Shown: positions 7,735 to 17,092 of the stretch, piece by piece
How the letters are laid out: the number at the start of each line of letters is the position of its first letter
How positions within the stretch are numbered: the first letter of the stretch is position 1
From: Cytauxzoon felis
Lineage: Eukaryota > Apicomplexa > Aconoidasida > Piroplasmida > Theileriidae
Assembly: GCA_020283715.1 (NCBI GenBank)
Contig: JAIQCW010000219.1
Coordinates: 1-17,727 of the forward strand
Reading direction: 5' to 3'
Length of the DNA: 17,727 nt
The notes under the pieces: generated by a model
What the model was told of the DNA's origin: nothing
Seen by the model: the letters and a program-made list of their open reading frames with translations, nothing else
Database searches by the model: none
Translations under genes and position numbers: made by a program

Positions 7735-10700
7735 ATGTCTACAGATGTCAATTTTACGACCAAATCCTACCGGACTTTTTATGGTAAATTCATATAACAA
7801 GATCTATCTTTAAAAATCATTTCTATATTCAGATTCTAATCTAGGCCTACCCGCTAAATTATTACTCAAGGATAAAACTGAATTTTATGGTTATTCAGTT
7901 GGATATGTCAATGAAAGTTCAGCCCATCCACAATGCGTAGAGACCACTGGTGAAGTTGTCTTTACAACTTCCATTGTAGGATATCCCGAAACCCTGACCG
8001 ATCCTAGTTATGCAGGACAAATCATAGTCTTTACATATCCAATAATAGGAAATGTCGGTGTTCCTTCATCCGAAATTGTATGTTTACCCTCCGAACGATG
8101 AATTGACATAACAATTGAGATATTGCCACTCCGCCCGAGGTCCAGTACACCTTAGGTTACAACCACCGTTGGTCTTGCAGATAGGTCTTCTCCACTTGAG
8201 GTCCATCCTGCCGTCAGCTTCTTTATTTACCTATCTCTAAAGAGTAGAGCCACTCCCTGAGATCAGCTACGGGTTCCACTTGAGGTCCAGTGACTATACT
8301 TCGGCCACGATCTCTGGGAGTGGCTATACTCCTTAGAGATAGGTAATTGGAAGAGCTGTCTGCAAGACGAAGAGAGTGGAAGGACCTCAGGTGGAGGACG
8401 AAGAAGAGGTTGTAACCTCGGGTGAGAGCTGACGACAGGACCTATGGTTTATAAATTCATTTCTATTTTATAGGATGAATTTGGATTGCTTCGTTGGTTT
8501 GAGAGTTCACGAATTTATGTTCGTGGTTTGGTATTTTGTGATTATACTGTGAATGAATCACATTGGACTGCAGTTAAGACTTTGAGTACTTGGTTAAAGG
8601 AGCAGAAGATTGTGGCTATTGCAGGTGTTGATACGAGAGCTTTGACTAAGCATTTGCGAAATAATGGTACAAGTTTAGGCAGGATTATTGTTGGAAATAG
8701 TACGTTAAATGATGAATATAATCCATCTTTGTTAAAGATTGAAAATTTTTTCAATCCGAATTCACTTCCCCTATCAAGATTGATACCTACTGATCCTTAT
8801 ACATTGTATACCATTGAAGTTGTTAATGGACGACGCTATGTTAAGAGATTTGAATTTCCTGATCAGGTGTTTTATGAGATGATTGGTTCTGATCCTTATG
8901 TATTCCATAAGATAACGACGGTAGAAATTGCTAAATATTGTGTATTTAATAGTGATTTGAAGAGGTATTTGAAGGATTGTTCAATTGATAATTTTGAATA
9001 TTCACCGGATTCATCTTCATCATCACATGGTGATGATGTAATGTCTAGATTGATTGTAATAGTTGATTGTGGTACGAAAAATAATGTGATTAGATGTATA
9101 TTGAATTGGTGTTCACCATCTAGTCGTGTAATGATAGTACCATGTGATTATGATTTTACGATGATACCTTATGATGGTTTGGTATTATCGGATGGTCCTG
9201 GTGATCCTAATAATGCTGTTGAGACTATAATGAATATTAAGAAGGCGATGCTTCGTCCTGTTTCGATATTTGGTATATCATTAGGTAATCAATTATTGGG
9301 TATAGCTGCGGGTGCACAAACTTATAAAATGTTATGTGGTAATCGTGGTTCTAATCAGCCATGTATTGATTTGAGGACTTACAAATGTTATGCTACATCA
9401 CAGAATCATGGTTTTGCATTAGATAAGGATTCATTACCTAGTGGTTGGGCGATGTTATTTATAAATGCTAATGACAATTCTGTAGAGGGTATAACACATT
9501 TGGTTAATCCATGGTTTAGTGTACAATTTCATCCTGAATCAGCTGGTGGTTCATCGGATACTATATTTTTGATTAAAGATTTTATTCAATGTGTTGAGAA
9601 GAGTAGACATATACCATTATATATACGTCAAATGGCTACTCATGTAAAGAGGAAGACGATATTATTATTATCTAGTGGTGGTTTATCAATTGGTCAAGCT
9701 GGTGAATTTGATTATAGTGGTAGTCAAGCAATAAAAGCATTGAAAGAGGCTGGTGCTAAAGTGATATTAATAAATCCTAATGTTGCAACAGTACAGACTA
9801 GTCATGGTTTAGCTGATGTTATATATTTTTTACCTATAACATTTGAATTTGTATCAAAGATTATAGAAAAGGAGCGTCCAGATGGTATAATGTGTGGATT
9901 TGGTGGTCAAACTGGTTTGAATTGTGGTATAGAATTATATAAATCTGGTATATTAGTAGATTATGATTGTGAGATATTAGGTACATCAATAGAAGCAATT
10001 ATGGATACAGAAGATCGTGCAAGATTTAATAAGAAGATGAATGAGATTGGTGAAAGATGTGCACCATCATGTATAGCTAATAATATAGATGAATGTTTGA
10101 ATGCTGCTAAAGAATTAGGTTATCCAGTATTAGTACGTAGTAATTTTGAATTGGGTGGTTTTGGTAGTGGTTTTGCTAATAATGAATATGAATTAGCAGA
10201 GATAAGTAAGAATGTATTTGGTGCAAATGAGAATGATCCAGATGTATGGGTATATGTAGATAAAGCATTAAATGGTTGGAAAGAAATAGAATTTGAAATA
10301 TTAAGAGATGGTAATGATAATTGTGTATGTGCAGCAAGTATGGAGAATTTTGATCCATTAGGTATACATACAGGTGATTCAATAGTAGTAGCACCAGCAC
10401 AGACATTAAATAGTAGTGAATATTCAAAATTACGTGAAGTATCATTTAAAATTGTTAGACATTTAGGTATAGTTGGTGAATGTAATATACAAATAGCAGT
10501 AAATCCAGATAGTGATGAATATTTTATAGTAGAATTAAATGCTAGATTAAGTAGATCATCAGCATTAGCATCAAAAGCAACAGGTTATCCATTAGCATAT
10601 ATAGCAGCAAAAATAGCATTAGGATTTGATTTAGTACAAATGAGAAATGCAATAACATTAATAACAACAGCATGTTATGAACCAAGTTTAGATTATATAG

Positions 10701-13700
10701 TTGTAAAAATGCCAAAATGGGATTTAAAAAAATTTGAATTTGCTAATAATTCTATAGGTACATGTATGAAATCTGTTGGTGAAGTTATGTCAATAGGTAG
10801 AACATTTGAAGAAGCTATACAAAAAGCATTAAGAATGGCAGGTGATTCATTAAATGGTTTTGAATCTGGTCCATTAAATAATTTTAATATAAATAATATT
10901 ATAGATATATTAAAAAATCCTACACCAGATAGAATTAATGCTATATATCGTGCATTTGAATTACAATTAGATGTAAATAAAATTAATAAATTAACATTAA
11001 TAGATAAATGGTTTCTATATAAATTAGAAAAATTATATAAAACTGTACAATATATTAAAAATATTGATGATTTATATAAAATTACACCTGCACAATTAAA
11101 AACATTTAAATGTTTAGGATTTTCTGATAAACAATTATCATTATTATTAAATAATAATGAAGATTCTATTAGAAATTATAGAAAAAAATATAATATATTA
11201 CCATTTATTAAACTTATTGATACATCTGCTGCTGAATATACATCAAAAACTAATTATTGTTATATGACTTATAATGCTATTGAACATGATGTTAAACCAT
11301 GTAAAGAAAATATTATTGGTATAGATTATCCTGGTATTATTGTACTTGGTTGTGGACCATATCGTATAGGTTCTTCTATAGAATTCGATTGGTCAGCTGT
11401 TAGCTGTATCAAAACATTACGAAATATTGGACATGCTGCTATCATTGTTAATTGTAATCCTGAAACTGTTTCAACCGATTTCGATGTTTCCGATCGACTC
11501 TATTTCGAAGAACTCACCATCGAAATTGTCGATGCAATCTATCAATTCGAAAACCCACTCGGTATCATCATCTCAGTAGGAGGACAAACTGCCAATAACC
11601 TAGCATGCAGTATGTTTTAACAACAATTACACTCGCCTCCGCCCGAGGTCCAATCCAACTCTCTTGGTCTTGCAGACAGCTCTTCCAATTACCTCCCTCT
11701 AAAGAGTAAAGCCACTCCCGGAGATCGTGGCGGAGGTGAAGGTAGTGATGGATCATCCATCATGGGAATGATGGAAGATGGTGCTAAGGATGTGTTGGAT
11801 GTAACCTCAAGTGGAACCCGCAGCTGATCTCAGGGAAGCGGAGGGGGAAGTAAATAAAGAAAGCTGTCTGCAAGACAAGGAAAGGACCTCAAGTGGAGTA
11901 TGTATACTTCATATATAAATTTTACAGAGTTGGGTGAATTGGGTACGAATGTATTGGGTACGAGTGTTGATTCGATAGATAAGTGTGAATGTCGTAATAA
12001 ATTTTCTGAGATTTGTGATGTATTGGGTATAGATCAACCATCTTGGGAAGAATTTACATCCGTTGAAAGTTCAATTAACTTTTGTAAAAAAGTTGGATTC
12101 CCAGTCATTGTTAGACCATCTTATGTACTCTCCGGCGCATCCATGAAAGTCATTCAAAACTATGATGAACTCCAACAGTATGTTTTTATACAATACATAA
12201 TCACCCGAGGTTACCACCACCTGAGGTCCAATCCAACTCTCTTCCACTCGCCGTGGAGGCTTCTAATTATTCATCTCTAAAGAGTAGAGCCACTCCCGGA
12301 GATCGTGGTGAGGGTAGTGATGAAGGGTTGTGATGGATCATCCATCATGGGAATGATGGAAGATGGTTCTAAGTATGTGTTGGATGTAACCTCAAGTGGA
12401 TAACCTGGAAGCGATCTACGGGAGCTGGAGGGGGAAGTAAATAGAAGAGGCTCCATGCAATGGAAAAGATGGACTTCAGGTGGATGCTCTCTGCAAGAGG
12501 AAGGTAAGGTTGTACTAGAAGATGGATTGGACCTCGAGTGGATCGGGTGAATTAACTTCATTTTTTGTTTTCATTATGTTATATTGAAATTTAATAGGTA
12601 TTTGAATACATCAGCGGTGGTGAATAGGAGTCATCCTGTGGTGGTGACAAAGTTTATAGAATTTGCAAAGGAGGTAGAGGTTGATTGTGTAGCTCAACAA
12701 GGTAGAATAATAAATTATGCTATAAGTGAACATGTAGAATATGCTGGTACACATTCTGGTGATGCTACATTGATATTACCAGCACAGAATATATTTGTTG
12801 ATACACATCGTCGTGTTAAAAAATTAACACAAAAACTTTCTAGATATTTAAATATAAGTGGACCATTCAATGTACAATTCATGTGTAAAAATAATCAATT
12901 GAAAATAATAGAATGTAATTTAAGAGCATCACGTACATTACCATTCATATCTAAAGCACTCAATGTAGATTTTATCGATTTAGCCACCAGAGTTATGGTC
13001 AATGCATCTATTAGAATACATAATATACAACTTATGGATATCGATTATGTAGCCGTTAAAATGCCCATCTTCTCATTCAATCGACTCTTCCCAGCCGATC
13101 CAATACTAGGTGTCGAAATGAAATCTACCGGTGAAGTAAGTTTAAATAAATCAAATCCTCTAATCCAACGAAAGTTTTACAACCTCACCACTCGATGTAC
13201 AATCCACCTTCCTTGTCCTGCCGTCAGATTCTACCTGAGGTCCTATCCTTGTCTTGCAGACGGCTTCTTCTATTTACTTCCCCCTCAAACTCCCGTAGAT
13301 CGTTTTCGGGTACTCCACTTGAGGTCCAATCCATACCTTCCTCAGTGCCACGATCTCCGGGAGTGGCTATACTCTTTATAGATAGGTAATTAGGAGAGGC
13401 TCCACGCCTAGTGGAAGATAAGGCTGTGACTTCAGGTGGAAGAAGATAGTTGGATTGGACCTCAAGTGGAAGCAGCGGAAGTATCTTGATTACATTGATA
13501 ATATATAGATTGCTGCATTTGGTATGAATAAGTATGAGGCTTTATTGAAGGCTATGATAGCTTCTGGAATGCGTATGCCTAAAAAGGGTGTATTATTATC
13601 ATTGGGTAGTAGTATAAATAAATTTATGTTTGCTAAGAAGATAAAATGTTTATTGGGTTTAGGATTGAATGTATATGCTACGGATGGTACATATGATTAT

Positions 13701-14147
13701 ATAATGAAATTATGGGAATCTGAAGATAAATTATTAAGAGTTCCAAAATTTGATGATGATAATGTAACATTATCAGAAGAATTTCATACAATGATATCAT
13801 CACAATTGGAAATTATTGATGATAAAGTATTAGAAGGATTAAATAATCAAACGTTTGGTAAATTTATTAAAGTATATAAACCAAGTACTAATGAAGAACC
13901 ATCTGTTATGAATCTTATTAATGATCAAGCTGTTGAATTATTTATTAATGTAACAGATTCTGTTAATCCTCTACGTAATACTGATGGATATCTTATGAGA
14001 AGAGCATTCCTAGATGCTAAAGTATCACTCATCACATCATCCAAATTAGCTATGCTCTTCATCGATGCACTCATGGTACAACATATCAAAACAACCAAAG
14101 GAAAAGCATTCCTACAATACAAATCACATCATGAATACATCTCATAA
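7735..14147 (+). CDS. CPSII: Carbamoyl-phosphate synthetase II (fused glutaminase plus synthetase), six exons
   Basis: First enzyme of de novo pyrimidine synthesis. Exons are 7735-7783, 7833-8077, 8474-11609, 11928-12177, 12598-13135 and 13509-14147; phases all fit, giving 1618 residues. Donors are GTAAAT, GTATGT (three) and GTAAGT; acceptors are all AG. Small-subunit N-domain: about 1-280 ([20 protein letters not shown]). GATase: about 290-470, with [13 protein letters not shown] and FHPE. Synthetase half 1 starts at about 493 ([37 protein letters not shown]). Half 2 starts at about 1055 ([30 protein letters not shown]). The MGS-like regulatory domain, which binds allosteric effectors in this family, covers about 1425-1618 (TDGY..RRA). 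Length fits apicomplexan CPSII. The oddity is that the catalytic Cys of GICLGNQ is Ser367 here (FGISLGNQ, codon TCA at 9278-9280), while His451 and Glu453 remain. By analogy with CPS1 this predicts loss of glutamine use; that is inference. Four introns carry dispersed elements. Confidence 0.95.
8126..8442. mobile_element. Inverted modular element, copy 3 (CPSII intron 2)
   Basis: This copy lies inside the 396-nt intron 8078-8473. Inner termini are CGCCCGAGGT near 8132 and ACCTCGGGTG near 8415-8425, which are reverse complements apart from one base. Unusually it carries module B on both sides: forward near 8234-8262 (ATCTCTAAAGAGTAGAGCC, then a switch into module-D-like CCCTGAGATCAGCTACGGG), and reverse near 8305-8345 (GCCACGATCTCTGGGAGTGG, TTAGAGATAGGTAATTGG). 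Several internal CCACTTGAGGTCCA motifs are present, which suggests mosaic assembly from two copies. Confidence 0.8.
11630..11897. mobile_element. Inverted modular element, copy 4 (CPSII intron 3)
   Basis: This copy fills nearly all of the 318-nt intron 11610-11927, leaving about 20 nt after the donor and 30 nt before the acceptor. Forward module B is at about 11664-11731 (GTCTTGCAGACAGCTCTTCC ... GCCACTCCCGGAGATCGTGG). Reverse module D is at about 11817-11872 (CCCGCAGCTGATCTCAGGG ... GTCTGCAAGAC). The right end is GGACCTCAAGTGGA. Its central 70 bp (11746-11815) are almost identical to copy 5. Confidence 0.82.
12201..12550. mobile_element. Inverted modular element, copy 5 (CPSII intron 4), 8-bp terminal inverted repeats
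   Basis: This is the copy with the best-defined ends: TCACCCGA at 12201-12208 and its reverse complement TCGGGTGA at 12543-12550, 350 bp in all, inside the 420-nt intron 12178-12597. Forward module B is at about 12268-12308. The shared 70-bp core is 12331-12400. Reverse module C is at about 12403-12462 (AACCTGGAAGCGATCTACGG, GAGCTGGAGGGGGAAGTAAA). Internal termini such as ACTTCAGGTGG and GGACCTCGAGTGGA are also present. I see no convincing target-site duplication beside the ends. Confidence 0.82.
13190..13470. mobile_element. Inverted modular element, copy 6 (CPSII intron 5)
   Basis: This copy lies within the 373-nt intron 13136-13508. Forward module C is at about 13255-13312 (GTCTTGCAGACGGCTTCTTC, TATTTACTTCCCCCTC, TCCCGTAGATCG). 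After a central CCACTTGAGGTCCAATCC comes reverse module B (about 13349-13392: GCCACGATCTCCGGGAGTGG, ATAGATAGGTAATTAGG). The right end is GGATTGGACCTCAAGTGGA. The left boundary is diffuse (CCTCACCACTCGATG), so it is approximate. Confidence 0.75.
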
Positions 14148-14242
14148 AACAACACCATATACATAATCTATTACCAAATTCATTCATAAATTACATCATG
14201 AAAGAATGTAACTACCAAACTGCTTCCAATACACCTCTTCAT

Positions 14243-14497
14243 TCCACTCGAAGTCCAATCCAACTCTCTTCGTCCTGCCGTCAGCTCTTCCAATTACCTA
14301 TCTCTAAAGAGTATAGCCACTCCCGGAGATCGTGGCAGAAGTGTAGTACTGGACCTCAAGTGGATTACCCGTAGCTGATCTCAGGGAAGCGAAGGGGGAA
14401 GTAAATAGAAGAAGCCGTCTGCAGGACGAAGAGAGAAATGATAGAGAAGAGTTGGATTGTATTTCAGGTGTAGAGATTGTATAACTTTAGGTGGAAA
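14243..14497. mobile_element. Inverted modular element, copy 7 (CPSII-DCP2 intergenic)
   Basis: This copy starts about 95 bp after the CPSII stop and ends about 190 bp before the DCP2 start. The left end CCACTCGAAGTCCAATCCAA matches the right-side GTTGGATTGTATTTCAGGTG imperfectly in inverted form. Forward module B is at about 14277-14337 (TCCTGCCGTCAGCTCTTCC ... GCCACTCCCGGAGATCGTGG). Reverse module D is at about 14370-14430 (CCCGTAGCTGATCTCAGGG ... GTCTGCAGGACGAAGAGAG). Confidence 0.8.
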
Positions 14498-14685
14498 ACA
14501 CCTAATGTAAATTTCTTAGGAATCATTGGTTGCTCGATGGTGTATGAGCGTGTAGTATAGAGTTAATAAAATGTAAATTTTAATAAATTTAATTGAAGGT
14601 GGAATAATGTATATTAAAAATAATAAATTAATTGTATATAATATATTTTTTGATTTGGGTGTGTTTTTGTTTAGGGTTGTTATGT

Positions 14686-15649
14686 ATGATGTCTTATGTT
14701 AAGAAGAATTGTAAGAATTTGGAATTATTGGATTCAGCATTGCTTGATTGTTATGGTCGTTTTATAACACTGTTACCAGATGAAGTATTGAGGGATCATG
14801 TCCATTTATGTTTCCATTTGCAAGAAGCATATTGGTGGTATTGTGACAAGTGGCAAACTAGGAATATAGAGTTATTACCACGTATGAATTTTAATGAATT
14901 TTTAGAATTAATATGTAATGATTGTCCAATTTTACAGAAATTTATATCATCAGATCAATTAGATGATTTATTAAAATCATGGAGAGAATATTGTAAGAAG
15001 ATACCATTAAGAGGTGGTATTATCATCAATGGTAACTGTGATCGTATATTATTAGTACAATCATATACATCTGGTACATGGACATTCCCAAAAGGTAAAA
15101 CAGATGAAGATGAAGATGATATGATATGTGCAAATAGAGAAATAGAAGAAGAGACTGGATTAAATGTTATAGATAATATGAGATCAAATATATATTTAAC
15201 TCTAACAGAAAATGAAAAAAATATTAAATTGTTTATTATACCTGGTATAGATGATACTAAAGAATTAATACCAAAATCTAATTATGAAATTAAAAATATT
15301 AAATGGTTCAATATTAAAACTATACAAAAAGGTTCAATCAAAACTTATCATGTCTTACAATTTCTAGATAAAATCGTTGAATTCATTAATAATTTCAAAA
15401 AAGGGAAATTCAATACACTCTTTCCAAATGAATATCGCTACTTTCTACAATGTCAAAATGATAATACGCTTAAAAAAAATAAAAATACTAGAAACATTCG
15501 GGCAAGATGCATTACAACATAAATGGACACCCGATGAAATGTTCAAAGTTAATAAAGAAAAATTCAATGTCGAAAGCACATATGCATCCAATACAAATAC
15601 AAAAAAAGAATTACAACCATTTAATCCTGACACCTTTATGTCAAATTAA
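14686..15649 (+). CDS. DCP2: mRNA-decapping enzyme DCP2 (NUDIX), with a one-base frameshift near the C-terminus
   Basis: DCP2 removes the 5' cap of mRNAs in cytoplasmic 5'-3' decay. The ATG at 14686 (MMSYVKK) is chosen because upstream codons in the frame are a TTG-started, non-conserved hydrophobic stretch. Box A (LDSALLDCYGRFITLLPDE, HLCFHLQEAYWWYCDKW) comes first. Then IPLRGGIIING and the complete NUDIX box GKTDEDEDDMICANREIEEE-TGL at about residues 137-159, with the metal-binding EE pair present. Past the A8 run at 15472-15479 the original frame ends soon (stop at 15520-15522). The frame one base on continues with FGQDALQHKWTPDEMFKVN and KFNVESTY, a plausible conserved C-terminal block, up to TAA at 15647-15649. 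Seven A would give 320 residues. It lies downstream of CPSII on the same strand, between element copies 7 and 8. Confidence 0.88.
15472..15479 (+). other. A8 run where the DCP2 frame breaks
   Basis: The reading frame before and after this run differs by one base. With seven A the product reads TLKKIKILETFGQDAL. It is the same kind of event (+1 in an 8-nt homopolymer) as in RPN12. Confidence 0.65.
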
Positions 15650-15680
15650 TTCAGTTATATATATACTTTATAAATTACCT

Positions 15681-15842
15681 AGTCAGCTCTTCCACTCGAG
15701 GTTAGATCGCTACCTTCTATACTCTACCTCTCTTCGTCTACCACTAGGCGTTCCACCTGAGGTCCATCGTTTCCATTGCATGAAGCTCTCCTACTTACTT
15801 CCCCTCGGATTCCCTGAGATCATCCTCGGTATAATCTGTGAC
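15681..15842. mobile_element. Inverted modular element, copy 8 (partial, downstream of DCP2)
   Basis: This is a partial copy. It has CCACTCGAGGTTAGATCGC near 15691, CCACTAGGCGTTCCACCTGA near 15740, and forward module C with TTGCATGAAGCTCTCCTACT, TACTTCCCCTCGG and TCCCTGAGATCATCC (about 15776-15825). No reverse half follows, so it is truncated or decayed. It is the last copy in the window. Confidence 0.68.
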
Positions 15843-17092
15843 TAGAAGTACAGAGATGGATCGTCTATGAGTGATTTATTTCATTTTATATTTATATAAT
15901 AATTCTATAATAGTAATTAATAAGGTATTCATTAATATTAATGTGTATTGAGATTCATATTAATGCTCATATTTCCATTATAAATTTAAAAATTTCCTCC
16001 TATTATACAAATTCAATACATTTCACATGTAAATAATTTATATTTTAATTTATTGATATCATATTAAATGTATATTTAATTAAAAGATTAATCATCAACT
16101 GCAAACCTAATTCGTTACCACATATTATGGGGGGAAATATCAGCAATTAAAAATACACAAGTAAATGATGTAATTCAATGGATTATAGTATCTGATAATG
16201 AAGATTATGTTTGATATTATTGGAATTATTGCTATTATAAGAGTATTTATGAGCATATCAATCGAGTATTGACTGTTGATGTTGTTAGTTACGTGTCTAT
16301 AAATGTGTACCTATTCACATTATATTTATAATTTGAAGATGAGTATAGATTAGTAGAGTGATTTATATTGTAGTGATTATATTATGATCCTATACAACTC
16401 AATCTTAGTTACTTTATACGACTTCATTACATATGCAGCACAACTTATGGTAACAACTATACATTAGGGTATGAAATTATGTATTATAAATTTAATATAT
16501 AATACTATAACAATTTTTATGTCAACTAGTCACTATATTAAGTGCCAAAGTACTCTAAGTAGGTGATGAGAGGTAGTTAGTACTATGTAACTATTATCCA
16601 TCAACACCTATAAAACTCCAACATATGGTATAGATTAACTATATAATTTATTAGAATAAAAGTTTATATACTACACCAATAGATAAACTTCATTATGTGT
16701 CAATTTGTCATGATAAATGGTCCGAAATTAAATTTCCACCATGATGATGAAAATGTCTCTGAAAAGTATACTACCATAATTCACATTAGAATTCTCTCAA
16801 TTTCATCACGTTAAAAATAAACATTACATGTCATTAACATCGCTCAATTCTAACACATCTAATGAATAATTATAAACTTTATAATTTAATGACCCAATAT
16901 TACTAGGTAGAGCCAATAGCCTATGATACCTGGGAATGACTGTTGAACTTGGAGGCTCATAATACACGAGATATGAAGCCTATAGATTTAATGTATATTA
17001 GCAATGTCAGTAATGAAGCTTTGAAGTTACATGAGGTGGAAATGGTTATAATTTTTAAATGTTGTATTGTATATTAGAGGTATAGTAATAAA
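15843..17092. other. 1.25-kb AT-rich region without a supported gene
   Basis: No ORF of useful length is present on either strand. Two short open stretches (16092-16214 and 16695-16814, about 40 codons each) were considered and rejected. No element copy, tRNA or clear hairpin was found. It contains the 3' flank of DCP2 and the 5' flank of the membrane-protein gene starting at 17093. A small spliced gene or non-coding RNA cannot be excluded by eye. Confidence 0.4.

Noticed and set aside
11568..11756. ORFs inside element copies (also 12277-12561 minus, 13195-13389 plus, 15507-15845 plus)
   Set aside because: They are by-products of the stop-poor, GC-richer repeat modules; similar peptides such as RSNP and HDLREW recur only because the DNA repeats, in different frames and strands.
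11610..11927. GTATGT at both sides of copy 4 as a target-site duplication
   Set aside because: The left GTATGT is 14 nt away from the element edge, so it does not flank the element directly; it is probably coincidence or a relic.
11900..12280. Separate gene starting at 11900
   Set aside because: The conserved CPSII sequence begins only at 11928 after an AG acceptor and ends at the GTATGT donor at 12178, so it is an internal exon.
14632..14685. N-terminal hydrophobic extension of DCP2 from a TTG
   Set aside because: A TTG start is not expected in an apicomplexan; DCP2 proteins normally start shortly before box A, which fits the ATG at 14686.
16092..16214. Short open stretch (41 codons) that could be a last exon
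   Set aside because: It has no ATG and no usable acceptor without including the preceding stop, and resembles nothing I recognise.
16695..16814. 39-codon ORF beginning MCQFVMINGPKLNF
   Set aside because: The INGPKLN string recalls type II dehydroquinase, but the rest does not fit and the ORF is too short; chance is more likely.
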